From an uncultured Ferrimonas sp. (lineage in GTDB: Bacteria; Pseudomonadota; Gammaproteobacteria; Enterobacterales; Shewanellaceae): DNA of 64,000 nt. This document shows, in pieces, positions 27,524 to 37,502 of the stretch; positions within the stretch are counted from its first letter, which is position 1; each line of letters opens with the position of its first letter. The DNA is taken from contig NZ_CANLCI010000004.1 of assembly GCF_947489035.1 (NCBI RefSeq), positions 124,001 through 188,000 of the forward strand, given 5' to 3'. The translations under genes were made by a program, and so were the position numbers. The notes beneath the pieces are model-generated. The model was not told the origin of the DNA, ran no database searches, and saw nothing but the letters and a program-made list of their open reading frames with translations.

Positions 27524-29044
27524 TTAGTGATCCAACAGCTTGGCCAGCAAGGTCGCAATCGGGACTGCGGTTGGCTTGCCATAAAGTGGGTCGCGTTTCT
27601 CGACCGCGCTGCCAGCAATATCCAAGTGCAGGTACGGCAGTGGCTTGTCGCTGCCGAGCTGGTGCTCGTCTAGCCCTGCCGCTTGCAGCAAGAACGCCAT
27701 GGGGAACTGATGACCACGGCTGATGTTAACCGACGCGCCGTTGTTGGAGCTGAGCAGATCTTCTGAAGGCGAGCGAGCCGCCACTTGAGCGAAGTCTTCG
27801 CGGCGCAGGCGCGACAACTCAAACGGTTCGCCCCACAGCTCGGAGATCGCTTGCAGTTCGCCGCCCAATGCTTGCCCACGGGCTACGGCATTTTCCACCA
27901 CGGCACTGTAGGGGCCGTAGCTGCGAACCACATGGCCGGTGAGTGTCGCCAGCGACATCAAGACCGCGTCGTCGTGCTGCTTGGCGTCGGCACGCAGGTG
28001 CGACAACAGATCCGCCAGCACCAAGCGGCCTTCGGCATCGGTGTTACCAATACGAACTTTCTTGCCACTGTGGCCGCTGATGATCTCGTCCGGCACGATG
28101 GCTTCGCGGCCAATGCTGTTGCGAACCAAGCCCAGCTCGGCGATCACTCGCACCCCTTTGGGCTGCAACTGCGCTAAGGTGGCCATTAAGCCTGCGGTGG
28201 CTGCGGCGCCGCCTTTATCGCGGCTCATGCCCGCCATCGCGCCACCGATTTTCAGATCGGCGCCGCCGGTATCAAAGGTGACGCCTTTGCCCGCCAGCAT
28301 CCAGTTACGGCTGATGGCACCAGCGCCAACGTACTCTAACCGCACCACGCGGGGCTCGTGGCGTTCCACCCCGTAGGAGGCGCGAGCCACGCCGCTGAGC
28401 AGCGGGTACTCTTTGTCTAAGGTGGCGCGATCGTCAATCACGCTGACTTTCACGGCGCTGTCTTCAAACAGGTCGACACAGTACTGAGCAAACGCCGGTG
28501 GTGCCATCTGCTCTGGATCGCCACCGCACAAGTCGCGCGCGGCGATGCGACCATACTCCAGCGCATTGGCGCGGCTGGCGTCTTCCAAGCCATACACGCC
28601 CACAGTGATGTTCAGCGGGGCCACATCAAATGGGCGGTACAGTTCATGCCCTGCCCCCAACAGCGCCACTTCGGCGGCGCGGCTGTAGCGCATGTCACCC
28701 TGCGGCTCATCCACCAACAGCAGCGGTCGCTCTGCTCCGGCGCGCACGGCCATGCCAATGCCCGCTTGCGCGGCTTCGGCAAAACGGCGTACGTCTTCGT
28801 AATCGCCGCTCAGATCCCCAGTGGGGGCGCAAATCAACCGACCACCGGCTAAGCCCGGCGCCAACAACAATACCGGCTCGCGCCCCAAACGCTGATCCAC
28901 GCTGCGAGCGTGTTGCATCAATTGCCGGATCTCGGGGTAGTCGCTCAGTTCAAACTGGTCGCTGATCACCACCACCGCATCCCAGCCCTGATCGCCAAAC
29001 AACGCGTCTTTATCGGTTACCGCTTGCCATAACAGTCTGCTCAC
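27524..29044 (-). CDS. M17 family leucyl aminopeptidase
   Basis: 506 residues. The catalytic metal-binding domain has AGKGVTFDTGGADLK (Lys and Asp ligands), MSRDKGGAAATAG, and the M17 signature NTDAEGRLVLADLL. Relatives are cytoplasmic two-zinc or manganese exopeptidases releasing N-terminal residues. The start is a GTG at 29044 with AAAGGAAA ahead. The frame stays open to 29665, but that stretch runs antisense over pepD and is rejected. It is divergent from pepD, so two peptidases share one control region. Confidence 0.88.
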   Translation of the reverse strand: MSRLLWQAVTDKDALFGDQGWDAVVVISDQFELSDYPEIRQLMQHARSVDQRLGREPVLLLAPGLAGGRLICAPTGDLSGDYEDVRRFAEAAQAGIGMAVRAGAERPLLLVDEPQGDMRYSRAAEVALLGAGHELYRPFDVAPLNITVGVYGLEDASRANALEYGRIAARDLCGGDPEQMAPPAFAQYCVDLFEDSAVKVSVIDDRATLDKEYPLLSGVARASYGVERHEPRVVRLEYVGAGAISRNWMLAGKGVTFDTGGADLKIGGAMAGMSRDKGGAAATAGLMATLAQLQPKGVRVIAELGLVRNSIGREAIVPDEIISGHSGKKVRIGNTDAEGRLVLADLLSHLRADAKQHDDAVLMSLATLTGHVVRSYGPYSAVVENAVARGQALGGELQAISELWGEPFELSRLRREDFAQVAARSPSEDLLSSNNGASVNISRGHQFPMAFLLQAAGLDEHQLGSDKPLPYLHLDIAGSAVEKRDPLYGKPTAVPIATLLAKLLDH

Positions 29045-29182
29045 GTCACATTTCCTTTTTCTGTGTGATGGCGCCACCTTAGCACTGGCTAAGGAAGGGG
29101 CGCTAGGCGGGATCAGCACATAATCGCTGTGGTACACTGTCGCCGATTTTTTACAAGCTTGATTTGCATACAGGAGCGTCAC

Positions 29183-30640
29183 GTGACGACACTCAGTTCC
29201 CTCTCTCCACAAGGCTTGTGGACTTGGTTTGACACCATCTGTTCTATCCCACACCCATCCAAACAAGAGATCGCGCTGCGCGATCACATCCAAACTTGGG
29301 CCAACCAGCAGGGTCTGGATAATCAGTTGGATGCCATTGGTAACCTGATCATCCGTAAACCAGCCACCGCTGGCATGGAAGATCGCAAAGGGGTAGTACT
29401 GCAAGCGCACCTCGATATGGTGCCGCAGAAGAACAACGATACCGAGCACGACTTTGGTACCGATCCTATCCGCCCGTACATTGACGGCGAATGGGTCACG
29501 GCCACCGGCACCACCTTGGGTGCCGACAATGGCATCGGCATGTCCTCGGCGTTGGCGGTATTGGCCGACAACAGCATTGAGCACGGCCCTGTTGAAGTGC
29601 TGCTGACCATCGACGAAGAAGCGGGCATGACCGGCGCCTTCGGCTTGGAAGCCGGAGTACTGCAAGGCGACATTCTGATCAATACCGATTCCGAAGAGGA
29701 AGGCGAAGTCTACATGGGCTGCGCCGGTGGCGTTGATGCCGCACTGACCCTGCCGGTTGGCCGCGAAGCATTGCCTGCGGATTTCGTTACCGTTGAGCTG
29801 GCCTTAACCGGCATGAAAGGCGGCCACAGCGGCGTTGATGTCAACATCGGCCGCGGTAACGCCAACAAGTTGTTGGCCCGCTTCCTGTTTGCCCACGCTG
29901 ATGAACTGGGGCTGCGCTTAGTTGCCTTAACGGGCGGCAGCTTACGCAACGCCATTCCTCGTGAAGCTTGGGCCACCGCAGCTCTGCCAGCGGCCAACTT
30001 GGATGCGCTGCACGCTTTGTGTGCTCAGTACCAAGGCTTGTTGAATGACGAGCTCGGTGCGGTTGAAAACCCAATCCAGTTTGCTGCCAGCAACCAAGAT
30101 GCGGCCAGCGCAGTGTTCACCCTAGCGGATCAGCACAAGCTGCTGGCACTGGTGCACAGCGCCCCTAACGGCGTGATCCGCATGTCCGATTCGTTCCCAG
30201 GGGTGGTTGAAACCTCATTGAACGTGGGCGTTATCACCACCGAAGCCGACACCGTTACCGTGTTGTGCTTGGTGCGTTCGACCCTCGACAGCGGCCGCTC
30301 AATGGTGGAAGGCATGCTGCAGGCACTGGCGCAACTGGCCGGTGCTCAGTGCGAACTGTCTGGCGCTTACCCTGGTTGGAACCCCGATCCAAGCTCGCCG
30401 ATCATGGCCGTGGTGCGGGAAACCTACCAAGGCTTGTTCAACAAGATGCCAAACATTCAGGTGATCCACGCCGGTTTGGAATGCGGTCTGTTTAAGAAGC
30501 CCTACCCAGACATGGACATGGTTTCCATCGGCCCAACCATCTGCTTCCCACACTCGCCAGACGAGAAGGTGCAGATCGATTCGGTCGAGAAATACTGGCA
30601 GCTGCTGCTGGCCGTATTAAAGGCGATCCCAACCAAGTAA
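29183..30640 (+). CDS. pepD: aminoacyl-histidine dipeptidase PepD
   Basis: 485 residues, exactly the length of E. coli PepD, with the same opening (LSPQGLWTWFDTICSIPHPSK). M20 zinc site: LQAHLDMVPQKN, GADNGIGMS, LLTIDEEAGMTGAFGL, and the late IHAGLECGLF. It cleaves Xaa-His and other dipeptides in the cytoplasm. The GTG start at 29183 is chosen because CAGGAGC is 7 bases upstream; a longer frame to 29129 has no such site. Confidence 0.94.
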   Translation: MTTLSSLSPQGLWTWFDTICSIPHPSKQEIALRDHIQTWANQQGLDNQLDAIGNLIIRKPATAGMEDRKGVVLQAHLDMVPQKNNDTEHDFGTDPIRPYIDGEWVTATGTTLGADNGIGMSSALAVLADNSIEHGPVEVLLTIDEEAGMTGAFGLEAGVLQGDILINTDSEEEGEVYMGCAGGVDAALTLPVGREALPADFVTVELALTGMKGGHSGVDVNIGRGNANKLLARFLFAHADELGLRLVALTGGSLRNAIPREAWATAALPAANLDALHALCAQYQGLLNDELGAVENPIQFAASNQDAASAVFTLADQHKLLALVHSAPNGVIRMSDSFPGVVETSLNVGVITTEADTVTVLCLVRSTLDSGRSMVEGMLQALAQLAGAQCELSGAYPGWNPDPSSPIMAVVRETYQGLFNKMPNIQVIHAGLECGLFKKPYPDMDMVSIGPTICFPHSPDEKVQIDSVEKYWQLLLAVLKAIPTK

Positions 30641-30661
30641 GTTGGTTAGCGTTTCGCATTG

Positions 30662-30691
30662 AAAACGGGGCTCAATTGAGCCCCGTTTTTT
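30662..30691 (+). terminator. terminator after pepD
   Basis: 28-base perfect palindrome centred on CTCAATTGAG, with a T6 end. Confidence 0.9.
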
Positions 30692-30713
30692 GTGGTTGTG
30701 ACTTCGTTTGCTG

Positions 30714-30758
30714 TTGGCATTGCTTTCATTGGTATTGCTTTCATTGGTATTGCTTTCA
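30714..30758. repeat. three tandem 15-bp units
   Basis: TTGGCATTGCTTTCA followed by two copies of TTGGTATTGCTTTCA between pepD and the DUF808 gene, not within a coding frame I trust. Confidence 0.85.
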
Positions 30759-30766
30759 GGTGGTTA

Positions 30767-30820
30767 TGTCGCGGTGGCGACGACACCCAAAGCGCCGCCG
30801 TCCCGGCAATGACCTTGATG
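30767..30820 (-). repeat. member of a dispersed intergenic repeat family
   Basis: Contains TGTCGCGGTGGCGACG and ACCCAAAG, the inverse of the end of the unit at 63494-63632, plus GTCCCGGCAATGACCTTGA (30800-30818), which recurs at 56804-56822. Confidence 0.6.
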
Positions 30821-30886
30821 TCGCAGCCAATCATGCAAGGTTGATTCACCAGCCAATTTGTTTACAGCCTTTTTACGGCAGCTTGA

Positions 30887-31759
30887 TTAGTGCTGATGAA
30901 AACGGCTGACAATAAACACAGTAACAAAGCCAGCAACAAGGCCGACCAAGCCGTTCAGCAAGGTTGGCAGCAAAGCCGACACAATCACGCCAATGGCGGG
31001 GATCTCGGCGCTAAACTCAGCGGTGTTGTTGATAAGCTCTGCCAGTGCATGCACCCCATGCACTAAGATGCCGCCGCCCACTAAGAACATGGCGATGGTG
31101 CCAATCCAAGTTAAGGATTTCATCAGTTTCGGTGCCGCGGCTAATAAGCCTCGGCCGATGGCTTGCAGCGCCGCTTGCCCCTCTTTCTGGCTAAGGTGTA
31201 ACCCCACGTCATCCACCTTCACAATCACCGCCACCATGCCATAGACAAACACCGTCATTAAAAACGCAATGGTGGCTAGGGTGACGCTCTGGGTTAGAAA
31301 GGGCGCGGCCGACACCACCCCTAAGGTCAGCACGATGATCTCGGCAGACAGAATAAAATCGGTGCGGATCGCCCCTTTGATCTTGGCTGCTTCATCCACC
31401 TGCTGGCGTTGCTCCTTCGCTTGCGGCCGAGCAAACTCCAACAGTTTTTCCGCCCCTTCAAAACAGAGGAATAAACCGCCAAGCATCAGCAGTGGCGTGA
31501 TCAACCACGGAATGAAGGCGCTGATCGCCAACGCCGCGGGCACCAAAATCACCTTGTTCAGCATCGACCCTTTGGCGACCGCCCACACCACCGGCAGCTC
31601 GCGCTCGGCTTTTACGCCAGACACCTGTTCGGCATTCACCGCCAAATCATCGCCCAGTACCCCTGCGGTTTTATGCACCGCGGTTTTGCTCATCGCTGCC
31701 ACATCGTCCAGTAAGGTGGCGATGTCATCTAATAGGGTTAATAGGCTCGCTCCCGCCAT
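30887..31759 (-). CDS. DUF808 family membrane protein (YedI-like)
   Basis: 290 residues. The family N-terminus [24 protein letters not shown] is followed by several membrane segments and a charged middle ([20 protein letters not shown]). E. coli YedI is the best-known relative; the function is not established. The ATG at 31759 has AAAGGAAA before it; the longer frame to 31909 overlaps the SDR terminator and is not used. Confidence 0.85.
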   Translation of the reverse strand: MAGASLLTLLDDIATLLDDVAAMSKTAVHKTAGVLGDDLAVNAEQVSGVKAERELPVVWAVAKGSMLNKVILVPAALAISAFIPWLITPLLMLGGLFLCFEGAEKLLEFARPQAKEQRQQVDEAAKIKGAIRTDFILSAEIIVLTLGVVSAAPFLTQSVTLATIAFLMTVFVYGMVAVIVKVDDVGLHLSQKEGQAALQAIGRGLLAAAPKLMKSLTWIGTIAMFLVGGGILVHGVHALAELINNTAEFSAEIPAIGVIVSALLPTLLNGLVGLVAGFVTVFIVSRFHQH

Positions 31760-31888
31760 TGTGCTTTCCTTTGCATCTGCAGTTAATTCAAACAGCGCCC
31801 AAACTACCAATTTAACGGCGGCGCTGCATCCGCTTTGTGATCCGTGAATTCGATAACCAAGCCAATAAATAAGGCGTTGAATAAAAAC

Positions 31889-31917
31889 AAAAAGCCGACG
31901 CTTACGCATCGGCTTTC
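31889..31917 (-). terminator. terminator of the ivd-like operon
   Basis: AAAGCCGA / TCGGCTTT with a 10-base loop, then a U-rich tail on the minus strand. Confidence 0.7.
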
Positions 31918-31937
31918 ATCTGTTGCAAGCGGTAAGC

Positions 31938-32699
31938 TTAAAAGTTAACGCCGCCGTCGAGTTCCAGCACGCGGCCGGTGAAGTAGTCGGACTCAACGAT
32001 GTACTGCACCGCTGCAGCCACTTCGTCGGGTTGGCCAACGCGGCCCACGGGGATCGCTTTTTCCAGTCGCGCTAACGCTTCCGGTTTCATCGCCGCCACC
32101 ATCTCGGTGTTGATCACCCCAGGGGCGATGGATGCGGCGCGAATGCCGTGGCGCGCCAGCTCTTTAGCCCAGCCGGTTGAGAGTGCCACCACCGCGGCTT
32201 TTGATGCCGAGTAGTTGCTTTGGCCAACATTGCCCGCCCGCGCCACCGAGGAGATGTTGATGATCACCCCACCTTCAGCGGCCAGCGCCATCTGCGCCGC
32301 CGCTTCACGGCCACACAAGAAGGTGCCGTCCAAGTTAACCGCCAACACTTGGCGGAACTGGCTTAGGCTCATTTTGTCGGTCAATTGGCCATCGCGGGCT
32401 TTAATCAACATGCCATCACGCAGCAAGCCAGCGTTGTTCACCAGCACCGATAAGGTGCCCTGCTGCGCCTGAATATCAGCAAACAGCTGCTCGACTTGGG
32501 CTTCGTCGGTAATGTCGGCCGCATACGCCTTGGCATCAATGTCTAACGCCGACAGTTCGGTTACTGCGCTATCCAGCGCCGCTTGGTTGATGTCGATCAG
32601 CGCCAGCTTGGCACCCTGTTGCCCTAAGCGCTTGGCCATCGCCATGCCCAGGCCACCTGCGCCGCCAGTAATGACGATCAATTTTCCTACCACGTTCAT
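31938..32699 (-). CDS. SDR 3-hydroxyacyl-CoA dehydrogenase-like (ivdG type)
   Basis: 253 residues. Cofactor loop TGGAGGLGMAMAKRL (residues 11-25), NNAG (about 89), ISSVAR with catalytic Ser, and YSASK with catalytic Tyr/Lys are all intact. Last gene of the branched-chain degradation operon, where Shewanella relatives carry ivdG, an HSD10-like enzyme oxidising 2-methyl-3-hydroxybutyryl-CoA. The substrate call rests on this context. Confidence 0.75.
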   Translation of the reverse strand: MNVVGKLIVITGGAGGLGMAMAKRLGQQGAKLALIDINQAALDSAVTELSALDIDAKAYAADITDEAQVEQLFADIQAQQGTLSVLVNNAGLLRDGMLIKARDGQLTDKMSLSQFRQVLAVNLDGTFLCGREAAAQMALAAEGGVIINISSVARAGNVGQSNYSASKAAVVALSTGWAKELARHGIRAASIAPGVINTEMVAAMKPEALARLEKAIPVGRVGQPDEVAAAVQYIVESDYFTGRVLELDGGVNF

Positions 32700-32737
32700 A
32701 CTTATCCTTGTTTATCTCAGCTTGCCGCTTGGCGTGC

Positions 32738-33622
32738 TTACTTCTGAAATTGGTTAAAAATTGAGGAGAAATCTAAGCTGCCGTTGCCTTGGCGCGCGTG
32801 CTGACGGTACATCGCGGTTGCCAATGCACCCAGCGGCGTGCTGGAGTGGCTGTCGCCCGCGGCCATCATTGCCAAGCTCAGATCTTTGGCCATCAGATCC
32901 ACCATAAAGCCGCCTTGGTAATCGTTACTGGCGGGAGTGGCGGGCATCACACCCGGACACGGGTTGTACTTTTCTAAGGTCCAGTTACCGCCAGAGGACA
33001 CCTTCATGATCTCCGACAGCACTGCCGCATCAAGGCCATGATCGCGCCCCAGTTGCAGCGCTTCACTGGTGCCGATCATCAGGATCGACAGCAGCATGTT
33101 GTTGCAGATTTTGGCCACCTGACCGGCGCCGTGGCCACCGGCGTGGAAGATGTTGGCGCCCATCCCCTCCAGAATCGGCTTGGCCGCGCCAAAGCCCGCT
33201 TCGGTACCGCCACAAATGAAGGTCAGGGTACCGCCAGCAGCACCCGCGGTGCCGCCAGAAACCGGCGCATCCACAAACTCGAACCCTTGGGCGGCGGCCG
33301 CTTCCGCAACGGCAACGGCACTGGCCGAATCAATGGTGGAGCAATCGATCAGCAAGGTGCCGGAACCCACCTTGTTGATGAAGCCATCGTCGCCCAGATA
33401 CAGGCTACGCACGTGCTTACCCGCAGGCAGCATGGTGATCACCACTTCCGCGCCAGCCACGGCACCGCAACTGGTTTTGCAGCCGATGGCGCCTTGTTCG
33501 GTCAGTTGGCTGACCGCCGCAGGGTTAAGATCGAACACCCGTACGGTGTGGCCCGCGCCCACCAAGTTGGCGGCCATAGGCCCACCCATGTTGCCTAAGC
33601 CGATAAATGCGATGGTACTCAT
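32738..33622 (-). CDS. mmsB: 3-hydroxyisobutyrate dehydrogenase MmsB
   Basis: 294 residues. Rossmann motif GLGNMGGPMAANL at residues 7-19, substrate region DAPVSGGTAGAAGGTL, and the catalytic Lys context GAGQVAKICNNMLL. It oxidises 3-hydroxyisobutyrate to methylmalonate semialdehyde in valine breakdown. Its ATG overlaps the stop of the preceding hydrolase by 4 bases. Confidence 0.93.
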   Translation of the reverse strand: MSTIAFIGLGNMGGPMAANLVGAGHTVRVFDLNPAAVSQLTEQGAIGCKTSCGAVAGAEVVITMLPAGKHVRSLYLGDDGFINKVGSGTLLIDCSTIDSASAVAVAEAAAAQGFEFVDAPVSGGTAGAAGGTLTFICGGTEAGFGAAKPILEGMGANIFHAGGHGAGQVAKICNNMLLSILMIGTSEALQLGRDHGLDAAVLSEIMKVSSGGNWTLEKYNPCPGVMPATPASNDYQGGFMVDLMAKDLSLAMMAAGDSHSSTPLGALATAMYRQHARQGNGSLDFSSIFNQFQK

Positions 33623-34746
33623 AACGCGCTCTCCTCAATCCGTTGTAGGGGATGCTGTTGCCACGGGCTGCGGGTGAGCTCGGCCATCACGGCGTTACTG
33701 ACCTCGCCCACGGTGGCAAAACGCCAGCTTGGGTTGCGATCTTTGTCGATCAACAGGGCACGCACCCCTTCAACAAAGTCGCCTTTTTGGGCGCAGCGTA
33801 CCGCCCAGATCAATTCTTGCTGGAACACCTGTTCAAGCGACCAATCTTGGCCAACGCTCAGCTGATGCCACACCATGTGCGCGGTCAGTGGGCTGCCCGC
33901 TAAGGCGGTTTTGATCGCCCGCTGCAACCACGGCAGTTCGGTTTCAAAGCGCTGCAGTTGCTGCATCAATTCAATCAGGTTATCGGCACTCATCAGCTCA
34001 TCAATCAATGGCTGTGACTGCTGCAAGGTGCTTGAAGGCATGTCGTTAGCAACGGCGCGGGCAGAGGTGGCCAGCAGCACACTCAGCAGTTGCTCGTTGT
34101 GGCTGCGCTCGCTTTGCCACGGCAGCTGGGTGAGCCCCTGCAGCAAGGTGTCGCGGCTGTTGCTGTTAACCAAGTAATCGCCCAAGCCCACATAACAGGC
34201 GTCGGCGCCGTTCATGTTGTAGGCGGTTAAGCCTAAGAAGCGACCACAATGGCCCGGCATGCGATTCAGGAAATAGGTGCCGCCCACATCGGGGAATAAG
34301 CCAATGCTGATCTCTGGCATGGCGATGCGCGAGGTTTCGGTGACTAAGCGATGGCTGGCGCCAGCCATTAAGCCCAACCCGCCGCCCATCACAATGCCGC
34401 TGCCCCACACCAGCAACGGTTTAGGGAAACGATGCAGCTGGTAATCCAAGCGGTATTCTTCGGTAAAGAACTGCTCTACCGCGTCGGTTAACTCGCCGGG
34501 GTTGGCCGCCGCCGTGTCGTACATAGCGCGAATGTCGCCACCGGCACAAAAAGCCTTTTCACCCGCCCCTTGCAGCCACACCGCCACAATCGAACGGTCT
34601 TTGGCCCACAACGCCAACTGCGCCGATAAACTGTGCACCATCGCTTGGGACAGGGCGTTCAGCGACTTTTCACTGTTGAGGGTGGCCACGCCGATCTGGT
34701 GACCCGAATCGGTTGGCAGCAGCTGGTAGATCACCGGCTCACTCAT
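33619..34746 (-). CDS. 3-hydroxyisobutyryl-CoA hydrolase (ivdE type)
   Basis: 375 residues of the crotonase fold. The length, the GAGEKAFCAGGDIRAMYD segment and PEISIGLFPDVGGTYFL distinguish the hydrolase from plain enoyl-CoA hydratases. It releases CoA from 3-hydroxyisobutyryl-CoA in valine breakdown. It overlaps both neighbours by 4 bases (ATGA-type), so the three genes are tightly coupled. In Shewanella a separate enoyl-CoA hydratase (ivdD) usually precedes it; none is seen here. Confidence 0.85.
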   Translation of the reverse strand: MSEPVIYQLLPTDSGHQIGVATLNSEKSLNALSQAMVHSLSAQLALWAKDRSIVAVWLQGAGEKAFCAGGDIRAMYDTAAANPGELTDAVEQFFTEEYRLDYQLHRFPKPLLVWGSGIVMGGGLGLMAGASHRLVTETSRIAMPEISIGLFPDVGGTYFLNRMPGHCGRFLGLTAYNMNGADACYVGLGDYLVNSNSRDTLLQGLTQLPWQSERSHNEQLLSVLLATSARAVANDMPSSTLQQSQPLIDELMSADNLIELMQQLQRFETELPWLQRAIKTALAGSPLTAHMVWHQLSVGQDWSLEQVFQQELIWAVRCAQKGDFVEGVRALLIDKDRNPSWRFATVGEVSNAVMAELTRSPWQQHPLQRIEESAL

Positions 34747-35900
34747 AGGATCGCTCCGGCGTTTTCATCCAACAGGCGGCGGGCGATGATCACCCGCATG
34801 ATCTCGTTGGTGCCTTCGAGGATCTGATGCACCCGCACATCACGCACGTGGCGCTCTAATGGGTATTCGCGAATGTAGCCGTAGCCGCCGTGCAGCTGCA
34901 GTGCTTCGTTACACACGGTAAAGCCCACGTCGGTGGCAAAGCGTTTGGCCATGGCACAGTAGGCACTGGCTTCGGCATCGCCGCTGTCCAGTTTAAACGC
35001 CGCTAAGCGCACCATTTGCCGGGCGGCAACCAGCTCGGTGGCCATGTCGGCCAGCTTAAACTGCAGCGCTTGGAAGGCGGCCAACGGCTTGCCAAATTGG
35101 TTGCGCTCTTGCATGTATTCGGTGGCACGCTCTAGCGCCGCTTGAGCGGTACCCAGCGAACAGGCGGCGATGTTTAAGCGCCCGCCATCGAGGCCCTTCA
35201 TGGCGAAGGTAAAGCCTTGCCCCTCTTGCCCCAGCAGGTTTTGCGCGGGCACGCGCACGTTATCAAACGAGATCAACCGCGTTGGTTGGGCGTTCCAGCC
35301 CATTTTGTCTTCCGCTTTGCCGTATTCAATGCCCGCGCTGTCGGCGGGAACCGCAAAGGCGGAGATCCCGCGAGGGCCCGCTTCGCCAGTACGGGCCATC
35401 ACCACCAACATTTCGGTGGCACCCGCGCCAGAGATAAACATCTTCGAACCGCTCAGCAGGTAATCGTCGCCATCGCGCACCGCTTTGGTTTTCAGATTGG
35501 CGGCATCAGAACCGCAGCCGGGCTCGGTTAAGCAGTAAGACGCCAACGCTTGGCCAGTGGTGAGTTGCTCACACCACTCCATCTTCAGGGCATCGGTGCC
35601 CCAAGTGGCGATCATCCAAGTGGCCATGTTGTGAATGGTCATCATGGCGGTGGTGGCGGTGCAGCCTTTGGCCAGTGCTTCAAAAATCAGCAAGCTGTCT
35701 AAGCGTGATAACCCCAGGCCACCGGCTTCTTCGGGGCTGTACAGGCTTAAGAAACCCAGCTCGCCGGCTTTTTGGATCACGTCTTTGGGGAAGTGGTGCT
35801 TTTCATCCCACTCGGCAGCGTGGGGGGCCAGTTCGGCTTCAGCAAAGGCGCTCGCCATCTCAACAAAGGCGCGCTGATCGTCGTTTAAATTAAAATCCAT
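34743..35900 (-). CDS. acyl-CoA dehydrogenase (isobutyryl-CoA type, ivdC)
   Basis: 385 residues, full length. Signatures: CLTEPGCGSDAANLKTKA and KMFISGAGATEMLVVMARTG (FAD/substrate), the late QLHGGYGYIREYPLERHVRDVRVHQILEGTNEIMRVIIAR (given here in parts), with the catalytic Glu in EGTNEIMR. In this operon the likely substrate is isobutyryl-CoA or 2-methylbutyryl-CoA, giving methacrylyl-CoA or tiglyl-CoA. Confidence 0.87.
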   Translation of the reverse strand: MDFNLNDDQRAFVEMASAFAEAELAPHAAEWDEKHHFPKDVIQKAGELGFLSLYSPEEAGGLGLSRLDSLLIFEALAKGCTATTAMMTIHNMATWMIATWGTDALKMEWCEQLTTGQALASYCLTEPGCGSDAANLKTKAVRDGDDYLLSGSKMFISGAGATEMLVVMARTGEAGPRGISAFAVPADSAGIEYGKAEDKMGWNAQPTRLISFDNVRVPAQNLLGQEGQGFTFAMKGLDGGRLNIAACSLGTAQAALERATEYMQERNQFGKPLAAFQALQFKLADMATELVAARQMVRLAAFKLDSGDAEASAYCAMAKRFATDVGFTVCNEALQLHGGYGYIREYPLERHVRDVRVHQILEGTNEIMRVIIARRLLDENAGAIL

Positions 35901-35948
35901 CTAGGCTAGTCCTTTTATCAATGGGGCGCCGAAGCCCCCCAACTGAAA

Positions 35949-37442
35949 TTACTTCAAGGCGATGGTCAGGTTTTGCCCAGCAACGATGCCGGACTCTGGC
36001 CAACGGGCGGTTACGGTTTTGGTTTCGGTGTAGAAGCGCACGGCTTGCTTACCGTAGGCGTGCAGATCGCCATAGAAGGAGTTCTTCCAACCGGTGAACG
36101 AGAAGAACGGCAGTGGCACTGGGATGGAGATGTTGATCCCCACTTGGCCCACTTCCACTTCGTGCTGGTACTTGCGTGCGGCCGCACCCGAGTTGGTAAA
36201 GATGCTGGTGCCGTTACCAAAGGGGTTGGCGTTCACCAGCTCGATGGCATCGGCCAGTGAGTCGCTGCCCACGCAACACAGTACGGGGCCAAAGATCTCT
36301 TCTTGGTAGATGCGCATCTCGGTGCTGACATCGGTAAACACGGTTGGGCCAACCCAGTTGCCGCTTTCGTAACCGGCCACGGTGCACTCAGAACCGTCCA
36401 CCAAACAGGTGGCGCCTTGGTCTTTACCGGATTGGATCAGATCCAACACCCGCGCTTTGGCTTGCGGGTTGATCAGTGGGCCGTAACCGGCGTCTTTGTC
36501 GTCCCATACCCCAGGGCGTACTTTGGCGATGGCCGCAGCCACTTCGGGGATCCACTGCTGCGATTCGCCGACAAATACCGCCACCGAAATCGCCATACAG
36601 CGCTGGCCCGCGGCGCCAACAGAGGCGCCCACCAACTGGTTGATCACCGTTTGCTTATCCGCATCCGGCATCACCACCATGTGGTTTTTGGCACCCGCGA
36701 AGGCTTGCACCCGCTTCATGTTATCGGTGCCGGTTTTGTAGATGTACTGGCCTACCGGCACGGAGCCGACGAATGAGATCGCCTTGGTGTCGGGGTGGTG
36801 CAGCAGCTGCTCCACTACGTTCTTGTCGCCGTGCAGTACCGCCAGCAGCCCTTTCGGAGCACCGGCTTGTTCAAACAGCTCGGCCAAGCGCATTGGCGTT
36901 TGTGGATCTTGCTCCGATGGCTTCAAGATAAAACCGTTACCGCAGGCGATGGCCAGTGGGAACATCCACAGTGGGATCATCGCTGGGAAGTTGAAAGGGG
37001 TGATCCCCACACACACGCCCAAAGGCTGAATGTAGCTGTAGCCGTCGATGCCACGAGCCACGTTTTCAACGGTTTCACCCATCATGTTGCTGGCGATGTT
37101 ACAGGCCTGCTCCACCACTTCAATGCCACGCCAGACGTCGCCTTTGGCGTCTTCAAAGGTCTTGCCGGTTTCCAAAGACAAGATGGTGGCGATCTCGTCG
37201 TGGTGCTCTTTCAGCAGGTGTTGGTAGCGCAACATCACTCGGGCGCGTTCTGATACGGCCACTTCTTTCCAGCTTTGCTGCGCCAATTTAGAGGCGGCAA
37301 CCGCTTGATTGATCTCTTGCTCAGTGGCGCTGTTCAGTACCGCAATCACTTCGTTGTTGGCTGGGTTGGTCACTTCAATTTGAACGCTGCCATTGCCATC
37401 GCAGTATTCACCGCCAATCAGGTGTTTAACTTGTGTGGTCAT
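35949..37442 (-). CDS. mmsA: methylmalonate-semialdehyde dehydrogenase (CoA-acylating) MmsA
   Basis: 497 residues, ALDH fold. [18 protein letters not shown] and [17 protein letters not shown] (catalytic Cys) are typical MmsA segments. It converts methylmalonate semialdehyde to propionyl-CoA, the last step of the valine branch. The ATG at 37442 follows GGGGAGAG; five extra codons upstream are not used. An attenuator-like hairpin lies between it and the thiolase gene. Confidence 0.93.
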   Translation of the reverse strand: MTTQVKHLIGGEYCDGNGSVQIEVTNPANNEVIAVLNSATEQEINQAVAASKLAQQSWKEVAVSERARVMLRYQHLLKEHHDEIATILSLETGKTFEDAKGDVWRGIEVVEQACNIASNMMGETVENVARGIDGYSYIQPLGVCVGITPFNFPAMIPLWMFPLAIACGNGFILKPSEQDPQTPMRLAELFEQAGAPKGLLAVLHGDKNVVEQLLHHPDTKAISFVGSVPVGQYIYKTGTDNMKRVQAFAGAKNHMVVMPDADKQTVINQLVGASVGAAGQRCMAISVAVFVGESQQWIPEVAAAIAKVRPGVWDDKDAGYGPLINPQAKARVLDLIQSGKDQGATCLVDGSECTVAGYESGNWVGPTVFTDVSTEMRIYQEEIFGPVLCCVGSDSLADAIELVNANPFGNGTSIFTNSGAAARKYQHEVEVGQVGINISIPVPLPFFSFTGWKNSFYGDLHAYGKQAVRFYTETKTVTARWPESGIVAGQNLTIALK

Positions 37443-37466
37443 GCTTTCTCTCCCCAAGAAAACGAA

Positions 37467-37492
37467 AACCGCCAGCGTCTCCGCTGGCGGTT
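37467..37492 (-). terminator. intra-operon hairpin between thiolase and mmsA genes
   Basis: AACCGCCAGCG / CGCTGGCGGTT, 11-bp perfect stem with a 4-base loop, then TTTTCGTTTTC on the minus strand. It could cause partial termination and set a thiolase/mmsA ratio. Confidence 0.5.
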
Positions 37493-37502
37493 AAGATGGT
37501 TA

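Noticed and set aside
29045-29665. N-terminal extension of the M17 aminopeptidase frame
   Set aside because: It runs antisense over the start of pepD, has no ribosome binding site, and the family N-terminus begins at the GTG at 29044, which has one.
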